DNA of 64,000 bases from Pseudoxanthomonas sp. PXM02 (GTDB taxonomy: Bacteria; Pseudomonadota; Gammaproteobacteria; Xanthomonadales; Xanthomonadaceae): assembly GCF_014851805.1 (NCBI RefSeq), contig NZ_JACVAK010000002.1, positions 310,001 to 374,000 on the forward strand, given 5' to 3'. A program made the translations under genes and the position numbers. Positions 55,449-63,008 of this stretch are shown here, piece after piece. Below the pieces are notes generated by a model. It saw nothing but the letters and a program-made list of their open reading frames with translations. It did no database searches and was not told the origin of the DNA. Numbering within the stretch: the stretch's first letter is position 1; each line of letters begins with the position of its first letter.

Positions 55449-56618
55449 ATGTTCAACCCGTTGCGATTGACCCTGGCGCGAAAGCGCCGAGGGATGAAGA
55501 AACGTGAGCTAGCTGAAAAGATTGGTCTGACGGAAAAGTCGGTTTCGAATTACGAAGCCGGCTCCCAAGAGCCAGAAAGCACAACCCTCAGCAAGCTATC
55601 AGAAGCGCTTCGGTTCCCCGAAGCGTTCTTCTTTGGTGATGATCCTGAAGTTCCCACGCCCGACGTCGCCAGCTTCCGTTCTCTCTCAAAAATGTCTGCG
55701 CCTCAACGCGACTCCGCGTTGGGGGCGGGTGCGGTTGCCCTGTTGCTAAACGACTGGATTGAGTCTCGCTTCCAACTGCCTGATCCAGATGTTCCCGATC
55801 TGGGCAGGGAAGGGGGATCGTCCCATGGTATGAGGGGTGATCGGATATCGAAGGAATCCGAACCTTATCCAACGCGTGCATCCGCCCAGGACCCTGAGGC
55901 CGCAGCCGGAATGCTGCGCGCCCATTGGGGTATTGGTGAGCAGCCCGTCAAAAACATGATCGCATTGCTCGAATCCAAGGGTGTGCGTGTTTATTCCCTG
56001 GCTATCGACGCCAAAGAAGTAGATGCCTTTTCCATGTGGAAGGGTGGTCGTCCGTTTGTATTTCTGAACACCTTCAAGTCCGCCGAACACTGTCGCTTTG
56101 ATGCGGCCCATGAATTGGGCCATCTTGTGATGCACCAGCATGCGCAGCCGCAAGGCCCTGACCTTGAAAGGGAGGCCAATGCGTTCGCCTCTGCCTTCCT
56201 GATGCCAAAGGCAAGCGTGCTGGCTCTTGCTCCGAGGTCAGCCACTGTGCCAAGTCTTATTCGGCATAAAAAACACTGGCTGGTATCGGTCGCTGCATTG
56301 AACTATCGACTGCATGCACTAGGCCTTACGAGCGACTGGACCTATCGAACGCTTTGCATCCAGATCGCACAAGCTGGTTATCGAGGAAAGGAGCCCGAGA
56401 GCATCAATCATGAGAAGTCCCTCGTTTTGGAAAAGGTGTTCACAGCACTTCGGGATGAAGGTCTAGGGAAGGCAGACGTAGCAAGGCAGCTGGCCATCCC
56501 GCCAGAAGAAATCAACGAATTGACCTTTGGGCTGATGCTCAATGCACTCAAAGGTGGTCGCAGCGCTGATGCTGTTCCAAAGGCCAGCCGGGCAAACCTG
56601 CGCCTGGTAAAGGGCTAA
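55449..56618 (+). CDS. XRE-type regulator fused to ImmA/IrrE (M78) metallopeptidase
   Basis: The protein has 389 residues. An N-terminal HTH_XRE domain (about 5-60, ELAEKIGLTEKSVSNYEAG) is joined by a Pro/Ser-rich linker to an M78 domain with zinc motif H221-E222-L-G-H225 and the third-ligand region LEREANAFASAFLMP. Such fusions resemble DdrO/IrrE and ImmR/ImmA in one chain: the peptidase cleaves repressors after stress. XRE-COG2856 pairs are known from prophages and toxin-antitoxin surveys. Confidence 0.85.
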   Translation: MFNPLRLTLARKRRGMKKRELAEKIGLTEKSVSNYEAGSQEPESTTLSKLSEALRFPEAFFFGDDPEVPTPDVASFRSLSKMSAPQRDSALGAGAVALLLNDWIESRFQLPDPDVPDLGREGGSSHGMRGDRISKESEPYPTRASAQDPEAAAGMLRAHWGIGEQPVKNMIALLESKGVRVYSLAIDAKEVDAFSMWKGGRPFVFLNTFKSAEHCRFDAAHELGHLVMHQHAQPQGPDLEREANAFASAFLMPKASVLALAPRSATVPSLIRHKKHWLVSVAALNYRLHALGLTSDWTYRTLCIQIAQAGYRGKEPESINHEKSLVLEKVFTALRDEGLGKADVARQLAIPPEEINELTFGLMLNALKGGRSADAVPKASRANLRLVKG

Positions 56619-56772
56619 AAGTAGCCAAATTCGGCCTTCCCATTAGACACTTGCACTTATTAGTAGCGGTTGCCTTCATCGACTTTATTTCCGAGACTTA
56701 TCGTGAGCGTGAGGCCAAGCCATAGCACAGCTTGTCTTACGCTCTGCGACTGACCTTTGCCATCCTTGTGCA

Positions 56773-58155
56773 ATGGCCTCTCTCCTAGTTCCATCACCCG
56801 AAATAACCCGACTCTTGGACGATGAGACCGGGAAGCCGGTGGATGCCCACCAGGTGGTGGGAACCGATCGGGACCAAGTCATGGTGCTTTACAAGGCATT
56901 GCACCTGTCCCGAAAGACGGGAGAAGGGCAGCTGCTTTGTGCTCTATGTGGTGTGGCGGTCTACCTGTGCTCAGCTCCTGATCGCCAGCACTTCTACTTC
57001 AAGCACTTCCATGAAGACGGCAGCTGCCCTGCGGTCACACGACAACGGCTGAATGAGACCCAGATCAATGCTCTGCGCTATCACGGCCAGCGCGAGAGCA
57101 AACGGCACATCCGCATCAAGAACTTGGTCGCCGATAGCCTGAGACTGGATCACCAGTTTTCCGAACCCACAATTGAGGGCACCTGGAAGGGTCGTGATGG
57201 CAAGGAGTTCCGGCGCCCGGACGTCCGTTCGACCTTCCGCGAGCAACTCGATGTAGCGTTTGAGGTCCAGTTGTCAACGACCTTCGGCCGTGTCATGGCT
57301 GAGCGGGAGGTCTTCTACAAATCGGAAGGCGCGCTGCTTACTTGGGTGTTTGGCGAGTTCGATCTCGACCATGCGCGATTGATGATGGAAGTGATCTTCG
57401 TTAACAACAATCGCAATGCTTTCGTGGTCAACGAGGCGACGTGGCTGGCTTCGCAGGACGCCGGAACCTTGGTCATGGAATGTCATTGGGCACAGCCGAC
57501 GCGCCATAAAGACAGCATCATCTGGACTCGGCAGAAGCAGCTCGTCCGCTTCGATGAGCTGACTATCGATCAAGAGCGACAGCGGGCGTTCTATGTCGAT
57601 ACCGAAGCACTGGAAGGGCAGCTGCAAGAAGAGATTGATGGGCCACCGCTGTGGAAGCGATTTGAGGACTTCTGGCTCACCTATGAGGCATTCGAGGGTC
57701 GGGTGCGTCCCGATGTAGACACGGTCGATCGCCAATGGGAAGACTTGCGCCAGAGGTTTAACAGGGAGGGCGCCCTTCTTCCTTCCCGCCATGACTTCAA
57801 GTTTGTCGGCATAATCAGGTCAATTTTCTTGGCCAAGCTAGGCAAGTCGGTGGGCTGGAAATACCAGCAGTTTTGGCCAGCAGCACACCATGTCCCAGAC
57901 GCAGAAAAGCCGAGTCTTTGGTTGTTTGTTGACGCTCTTCAACACTATGGTCGCTTGGCTGGTATCGAGCAGCAGGACACCAAAGGTCGTTGGGCTGAGA
58001 AGATGGCGAAGTGGGCCGAAGGGGTAGCATCTGAAAGCTCTGACTACCAGGAAGAGCACCGTTTCGATAGCGCACTTCGTCTGGCATTCCCCGAGCTTGC
58101 CGAGCTCATTCCTGAGCTCGAACAGTTTACCGAAGACGATCCGCCACCCTTCTGA
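56773..58155 (+). CDS. CoiA/DUF6035-like protein with zinc ribbon and nuclease-type core
   Basis: The protein has 460 residues. A zinc-ribbon-like element (C56-A-L-C59 ... C85) with HFYFKHFH comes first. A PD-(D/E)XK-like core follows: D150 in RRPDVRSTF and E164-V-Q166 in AFEVQLST, an E-x-Q variant also seen in CoiA. The C-terminal 250 residues are unassigned. CoiA-like proteins occur in competence and defence contexts. The gene stands alone, 155 bases after the M78 gene. Confidence 0.65.
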   Translation: MASLLVPSPEITRLLDDETGKPVDAHQVVGTDRDQVMVLYKALHLSRKTGEGQLLCALCGVAVYLCSAPDRQHFYFKHFHEDGSCPAVTRQRLNETQINALRYHGQRESKRHIRIKNLVADSLRLDHQFSEPTIEGTWKGRDGKEFRRPDVRSTFREQLDVAFEVQLSTTFGRVMAEREVFYKSEGALLTWVFGEFDLDHARLMMEVIFVNNNRNAFVVNEATWLASQDAGTLVMECHWAQPTRHKDSIIWTRQKQLVRFDELTIDQERQRAFYVDTEALEGQLQEEIDGPPLWKRFEDFWLTYEAFEGRVRPDVDTVDRQWEDLRQRFNREGALLPSRHDFKFVGIIRSIFLAKLGKSVGWKYQQFWPAAHHVPDAEKPSLWLFVDALQHYGRLAGIEQQDTKGRWAEKMAKWAEGVASESSDYQEEHRFDSALRLAFPELAELIPELEQFTEDDPPPF

Positions 58156-58338
58156 TGGGCTTGCTTTGAGGTGGCATCCGGGCCACGTCCGCTGGTGCTG
58201 GCGAACATCCGACATTCGGATCACTTGGTGGTCAGCGTCCAAGGCCGCCGAGCCATCGTCCTCCCCGTAACGTCGCCGCTCGCACCGCGCTATTGCTGCC
58301 CACGGCGAAGTGCAAGGAGGAATGGAGATACCAATTCG

Positions 58339-60192
58339 TCATTTTATCCCTGCTGCACTGGCGCCCGTCCCGTCTGGCGCAACTTGTGTGCTGTTGGGTG
58401 CGACCAAAACCGAGGGGTGGTCGTGCCAAGGGAACAAGACCATCCGCCAGAGCGTCCACCATAGCGACATGATCCCAGCGTTCTGCAATTCTCGGTCTGA
58501 CATCAGTCCATGGCAGTAAGAATTGCGTAGATTGAAGCCTTCGGGTTCAGTCAGAAGAACTTGTAATTCAAAGACAAGATTCTTACCGAAGAAGCGCTCT
58601 GCTTCTGGCATGTCGAGTAGCTCGCCTAATGTCTTCTCGTGCTGTGTGCCGTCTTCATTCATGCCTGTGGTGTGTGTTCCAGACCGTTTTAGCTGCGCTC
58701 TCACAAAAGGTTCTATCGCAGGAATCAGATAGACGGATGCGGCCAGCCAATCATCAATGAAACCAGAGAATAGACCACGAGCTAAGGTTTCCGTTTGTCC
58801 GACGGGTGTGATGGGTGATGCTTCCACGATCTCTTTGATTGCATGAAACGAAGGCTGATAAGTGGTGTAGAGAGTATCCGCAGCACGCGAAACCATGATC
58901 GACGATCGCATCGGAATATCGGTCTGGCTAGCATCACTGATGGCATATAAGCGCACCGAGGTGGGATCATTGAGATCAAGTGGTGGTCGTTGGGAAACAA
59001 CCATCCCTTCGGAGTTGACGTGTGTTGCTGTGAAAAGGCTAGACAGCGGATGCTTCGCGAAGTTTAGCCGCACGCGTTCTTCGATCTCTTCGACATTCAG
59101 CCATTGTCCTGCCCGATAAGCCATTCGGAGCAATGCAGAGAAGAAGTCGGGGGCCGAAAGTTGCTCGTCGATCCACTTCACCCAGTCGCTTACATCGGTC
59201 TTTGCGGAGATTTGGCCATAGTGATCCAAAGAAGCGCGTTCGTAGGTCGCTAGGCGGTCTCGCAGCTCCTGGATGCGTGATGGATTCGCCTTGGCTTTTC
59301 GAAGAAGGCTGATCGCCTCTGTCATATGCATGGGGCCAAGCATCGGCTGATGCTCAGCGGCAAGCTCTGCGGCACGGGCCATGGCTTCTCCTTGGGCCAT
59401 GATTGAAGCGGTCGCTTCTTGCCGCTTCCCTAGGCGTTGATTGAGACGATGTGCTTGCGCATGCCAACGCGCCGCCTCCTGAGGGGACTCAGCCTCCAAG
59501 GCGAGCGCCTTGGCTTCAATTTGGGGCAGGATGGCCTCGCATGCATGGCGGTTGCGACTGATTGCCTCGTCGCAGAGGCGGAAAACCAAACCAGGCCAGT
59601 TCTTTTCGATGGAATGTGGTATCTCATCGAGGATGACAGCCCAGTATCGATCCCATAGCGCATGGTCTTTCTTGGCGTAGACCCACAGCAGCACCAAGCT
59701 ACGTTGGAGTTCATCGAGACCGCCGATCGCGTGTTCGGTCCCGAACACCGAAGCGATATATTCAAGGTAGGCGTCCACGGCCAGCCGTCCCAGGCGCCAG
59801 TCGGGCGGCGTGCTTCCATCAGCCGTAACCGCGAGATCGGAGAACCTAGCCCGCAGCCATGGAGAGGGCGCGTCCTGGGCGGCCCGCGCGAGGAGTGCCA
59901 CGTCGTGTTCACCAAGATCTTCCATGGACATGCTTCGGCCTTCTCTGGACTGGAAAACGGGTCCAAAGGGTGCATGGGACGGGTGCCGCAGATGCATGGA
60001 GATCGCACCGCCCAGAACTTGCATGGCTTGGGATTGAAGGGGCAGTCCCTCGCCCTCTAATCGTCTCGCCTGCTGGAAGAACTTGCTGGCCAGCCCCCAA
60101 GGGGCGGAGCCATCTCCTTCCTCGCCGACCAGGGAGACCCAATCGAGTGCCGCGTAGCTTGCATCGTCAAGAGGCTCTTGCAGGACAGGCAT
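58339..60192 (-). CDS. DUF4209-like protein with C-terminal HEPN motif
   Basis: The protein has 617 residues. A long helical N-terminal part (about 1-480, many LxxA/ExxA repeats) leads to a C-terminal domain with NLRNSYCHGLM: R556-N557-x3-H561 is the R-N-x-x-x-H signature of HEPN ribonucleases. The NLRNxxxHGL stretch is typical of DUF4209. HEPN proteins cleave RNA in toxin-antitoxin and abortive-infection systems. It is divergent from a second HEPN gene across 175 bp. Confidence 0.75.
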   Translation of the reverse strand: MPVLQEPLDDASYAALDWVSLVGEEGDGSAPWGLASKFFQQARRLEGEGLPLQSQAMQVLGGAISMHLRHPSHAPFGPVFQSREGRSMSMEDLGEHDVALLARAAQDAPSPWLRARFSDLAVTADGSTPPDWRLGRLAVDAYLEYIASVFGTEHAIGGLDELQRSLVLLWVYAKKDHALWDRYWAVILDEIPHSIEKNWPGLVFRLCDEAISRNRHACEAILPQIEAKALALEAESPQEAARWHAQAHRLNQRLGKRQEATASIMAQGEAMARAAELAAEHQPMLGPMHMTEAISLLRKAKANPSRIQELRDRLATYERASLDHYGQISAKTDVSDWVKWIDEQLSAPDFFSALLRMAYRAGQWLNVEEIEERVRLNFAKHPLSSLFTATHVNSEGMVVSQRPPLDLNDPTSVRLYAISDASQTDIPMRSSIMVSRAADTLYTTYQPSFHAIKEIVEASPITPVGQTETLARGLFSGFIDDWLAASVYLIPAIEPFVRAQLKRSGTHTTGMNEDGTQHEKTLGELLDMPEAERFFGKNLVFELQVLLTEPEGFNLRNSYCHGLMSDRELQNAGIMSLWWTLWRMVLFPWHDHPSVLVAPNSTQVAPDGTGASAAGIK

Positions 60193-60253
60193 AGGTTCTC
60201 CCAGGGATCATTAGTATCCAGCCAGTTCACGCCCTGGCAGTCACAGCCCGGTG

Positions 60254-60273
60254 GGCGCACAAGATTGTGTGCC
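60254..60273. promoter_or_regulatory. near-perfect palindrome between divergent HEPN genes
   Basis: GGCGCACAA-GA-TTGTGTGCC is a 9-bp inverted repeat with one mismatch and a two-base centre. It lies about 60 bases before the DUF4209-like gene and about 95 before the ApeA-like gene. It is a good candidate operator for joint control of both. Confidence 0.6.
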
Positions 60274-60367
60274 GAATTCCGCGGCGGAGAAACAACAATG
60301 GGGCAAACTTCGATCAGCCGACCGAGAGACGAGGCTCCAAAGATCAAGCGTCATATAGGAGGGGGAA

Positions 60368-61603
60368 ATGAAGCTGGAAAAAAAGAAGTTCACCGGAATT
60401 ATTCAGCTCGCCGACGATACTTATCCGGCGGAGTTCGAGGTCAAGGCGGGAGATGATGGGCGCATCCAGGTTGAGATTGAGCCGATCCCAACTCAGGCCG
60501 CCCTAGCGCTCCACGACGGCCAGCCTGGAATGCGCGTGCAAGAGTTAACTCTCTCGGGCAGCAATGAGAGTGGGGAGACGTTTCTATCGAACACCGTCAA
60601 CGTCAATCGTGTGCAAATTGGCATGCCGAACAGCTTGATAGGGGTGTCCACCCGAGAGGCGAAGGTCGCGGGTGTTTTGGACGGCACCACAGCCACGCCG
60701 TTGACGCGCCTGTGGCTTCGCGGTTTCAAGTCATCGTTCAACGCGCCGGTCAAGACAGCACTTGGGCTGGTTGAAGTGTGTGGATCTTCAAAGATTGCGG
60801 ACGCCGATGATATGAATGGGTTCGTCGCGGTGCGCGCCCAAGACGAAACCGACTTGGACGGGTGGACGCAGAAGGCAGACGCCTTGCTCACCTTCATGCA
60901 CCGAGGACTCGCATTCGCCCGCGGAGGACGGCTCCAAGCGCCAGGGTTAGAGGTCTACATGGACGACCGGTGGGAGGCAACCTACTACGATGGCGTAGGG
61001 TCGCGATCGGGCTTCGCGCCCATCCATCCCCTCAATCAAGGCCCCTTTATCGAGGCGCTGACCAAGCGGTTTGCGGATCCAAAGCCGTTTCATCCCATGC
61101 TTTGGACGGCCATCGGAATGATGAACACCGAGACCTCGTTCGATGAAGTTCGATTACTGATGTCGATGACGGCTTTGGATGCCATTGTTGAACACGTCAT
61201 ACCCAAGGCCATGACGACGATTATGCCAAAGAGCGATTACGTGAGTGTGCGAGACAAGCTCCTGGCGGCGCTGTCGGATGTGGATTTTGTAGACGAAAGC
61301 CACGGCGATATCTTTACGGCGAAGATCAAACAGTTGAACGGAAGGACCTTGGCTCAGAAGGTGCAAGCGCTTCGAGACCACTATGATCTATCTAAGGCCA
61401 TCTTCACGGATGAGGCAATCGTTGCGGCAACTAAGTATCGCAACGCAATTGCTCACCCAAGCGAAGGCTCAAAGAAGGAAGATCTCTGGCCAAAGATACT
61501 GCTTGTTCGTGAACTCGTCTCGCAGATCGTGTTCCACGAGATCGGGTATACCGGGCCGTATGAGAGCTACGTCGGCGGCTACAAGACCGTCTATCCGAAA
61601 TAA
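60368..61603 (+). CDS. ApeA-like HEPN-domain protein
   Basis: The protein has 411 residues. A beta-rich N-terminal domain (about 1-160, opening KLEKKKFTGIIQLADDTYP) precedes a helical C-terminal HEPN domain carrying R358-N359-x3-H363 (KYRNAIAHPSEG). The architecture fits ApeA-type abortive-infection proteins, HEPN nucleases that act after phage infection. I am confident of HEPN and less so of ApeA. AGGAGGGGG lies close before the ATG. Confidence 0.75.
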   Translation: MKLEKKKFTGIIQLADDTYPAEFEVKAGDDGRIQVEIEPIPTQAALALHDGQPGMRVQELTLSGSNESGETFLSNTVNVNRVQIGMPNSLIGVSTREAKVAGVLDGTTATPLTRLWLRGFKSSFNAPVKTALGLVEVCGSSKIADADDMNGFVAVRAQDETDLDGWTQKADALLTFMHRGLAFARGGRLQAPGLEVYMDDRWEATYYDGVGSRSGFAPIHPLNQGPFIEALTKRFADPKPFHPMLWTAIGMMNTETSFDEVRLLMSMTALDAIVEHVIPKAMTTIMPKSDYVSVRDKLLAALSDVDFVDESHGDIFTAKIKQLNGRTLAQKVQALRDHYDLSKAIFTDEAIVAATKYRNAIAHPSEGSKKEDLWPKILLVRELVSQIVFHEIGYTGPYESYVGGYKTVYPK

Positions 61604-61649
61604 GCTGTCCGGTGCGCGCGAGGCCATTTGCATCAGGTTGCTAGTGAGG

Positions 61650-62120
61650 TCATTCCGAGCTAGACATCCCATCGCGGAGAAGATCCGGCAAGCGAGCTCC
61701 CAGCGCCTTTTCAGCGCAGGAAAGCGGACATTCCCCATACTCCGTCGTCGTCTCGATCCGCACGTTGATAGGGTCGATGATGTAGTAGTTGGAAGGCGGG
61801 CATTGCCGCGCGTCGCAGAAGGCGAGCAGAACAATCTTTGGTCCCGCCTTTGATGCAACGCAAGCGACGACGTTCCGGTCTTCCATGAACATGTAAGACT
61901 CGGATCCGACATGAAGCAATCCGGTCCTTCCTTTGACCTCAACTGTGCCGCCTGGCGAGATCCACTCTCCCTCGATCCCCGACACTTTGATCGAGGCGCC
62001 GCCGCAGGTTCCCGTGGCCGTTTGGCCCGCCAACTTGCGACCTTCCAGCTGCACAGCTTCGCCGGCTACTGCGCTATGGGCCAGAGTGGCCAGCACAACA
62101 CCAAGGATGAGCGCACGCAT
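61650..62120 (-). CDS. small secreted cysteine-rich protein
   Basis: The protein has 156 residues. A signal peptide (MRALILGVVLATLAHSAVAGE) is followed by a mature part with six cysteines in pairs (GTCGG, ACVAS, FCDARQC, GECPLSC), suggesting periplasmic disulfides. No family is recognised. It starts one base after the stop of the membrane-protein gene upstream, so they form a two-gene operon. Confidence 0.6.
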   Translation of the reverse strand: MRALILGVVLATLAHSAVAGEAVQLEGRKLAGQTATGTCGGASIKVSGIEGEWISPGGTVEVKGRTGLLHVGSESYMFMEDRNVVACVASKAGPKIVLLAFCDARQCPPSNYYIIDPINVRIETTTEYGECPLSCAEKALGARLPDLLRDGMSSSE

Positions 62121-62121
62121 C

Positions 62122-62481
62122 TCAGTAGCTCCCCTTTGCCGAGCCGCCGATCGAGCCGAGCCTTTCGATCTTCCGAGCGTTGAGCCGGTAAAGCCAGATC
62201 GCCAGGGAGAGCGCGGGGACGCTCAGCAGGAGAGCTGGCGGGAAGCCAATCGCCGTGGCCAAGACCGCCAACCCAGCAGGCACGATCAGCAGAATGATGA
62301 TCCAAGCCCTAACCCCGATGTGGAAGCCGCGCGGATCCCGCTTGTGCCAGGCGATCGCGGCGCTGATCAGGGCGAAGACAATCGCTGCGAAGGCGAAGGA
62401 CACTGCGGCACCGCTGAGCTTGAAGAACCCGACCAAGACAGCCAGGGGCAGGCCCCAGCGAAGAAGCTCACTTCCTTTCAT
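62122..62481 (-). CDS. small inner-membrane protein
   Basis: The protein has 119 residues with four hydrophobic segments (LPLAVLVGFFKL, FAFAAIVFALISAAIAW, WIIILLIVPAGLAVLATAI and LLLSVPALSLAIWLY). No family is certain. The basic C-terminus (RLNARKIERLG) is probably cytoplasmic. It is operon partner of the secreted cysteine-rich protein and divergent from the XRE gene. Confidence 0.6.
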   Translation of the reverse strand: MKGSELLRWGLPLAVLVGFFKLSGAAVSFAFAAIVFALISAAIAWHKRDPRGFHIGVRAWIIILLIVPAGLAVLATAIGFPPALLLSVPALSLAIWLYRLNARKIERLGSIGGSAKGSY

Positions 62482-62524
62482 AAGACCCCCTTTTGAGACC
62501 GGCCCACCGCCGGATGGCCTGAAA

Positions 62525-62541
62525 ACTACTTCGGGAGTAGT
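62525..62541. promoter_or_regulatory. candidate XRE operator
   Basis: ACTACTTCGGGAGTAGT is a 17-bp palindrome around a central G with one internal mismatch. It lies 57 bases before the XRE ATG and 44 after the start of the divergent membrane-protein gene, the typical spot for autoregulation. Confidence 0.6.
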
Positions 62542-62597
62542 ATCGCACCCGTGGGGCGGGTTGGCATCATTTGGAATTCGCTTGATTCCATCTGTTC

Positions 62598-63008
62598 ATG
62601 CCCGAAAAGCTCCCCATCCAAGCCGTCTTGGCTGCCCGTATGAAGGCGGCCAGGAAGGCGCTTGGCTTGTCGCAAGCCGGAGTAGGGGTGAGCATGGGAT
62701 TTCCGGAAGACACCAGTTCCGCTCGGGTCAACCGCTGGGAAGTGGGCATCAACAAGACCAGCTTGGAGCATGCTGAGCAGTTGGCCGAAGTCCTTCGTGT
62801 CCCGTTCCCCGCCCTGGTCGCCCGAGACGATCGCCTCGCCGCGGTCATCACCGGCTTCACCATGCTGTCCAAGGCGCGTCAGGAGGAAGTTTGGGAGCTG
62901 ATTGAGCAGTCCTTAGGTGCCGATCGGGCCGAAGAGGTGCACGAGCGACTTGGGAAGGCCACCCCCAAAGCCAAAGCGAAGAAAAAAGCTAAGGATGGGC
63001 GGTTCTAA
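62598..63008 (+). CDS. XRE-family transcriptional regulator
   Basis: The protein has 136 residues. An N-terminal HTH_XRE domain (about 8-68: ARMKAARKALGLSQAGVG, then VNRWEVGINKTSLEHAEQLAE) is followed by a helical segment and a lysine-rich tail (KAKAKKKAKDG). It probably represses itself and the overlapping SEC-C gene from the palindrome upstream. Its 3' end overlaps the next gene by 14 bases, so the two are translationally linked. Confidence 0.85.
   Translation: MPEKLPIQAVLAARMKAARKALGLSQAGVGVSMGFPEDTSSARVNRWEVGINKTSLEHAEQLAEVLRVPFPALVARDDRLAAVITGFTMLSKARQEEVWELIEQSLGADRAEEVHERLGKATPKAKAKKKAKDGRF

Noticed and set aside
58171..58519. Small plus-strand frames after the CoiA-like gene
   Set aside because: They overlap the end of the DUF4209-like gene antisense and show no coding signal; the interval 58156-58338 looks like a plain gap between convergent genes.
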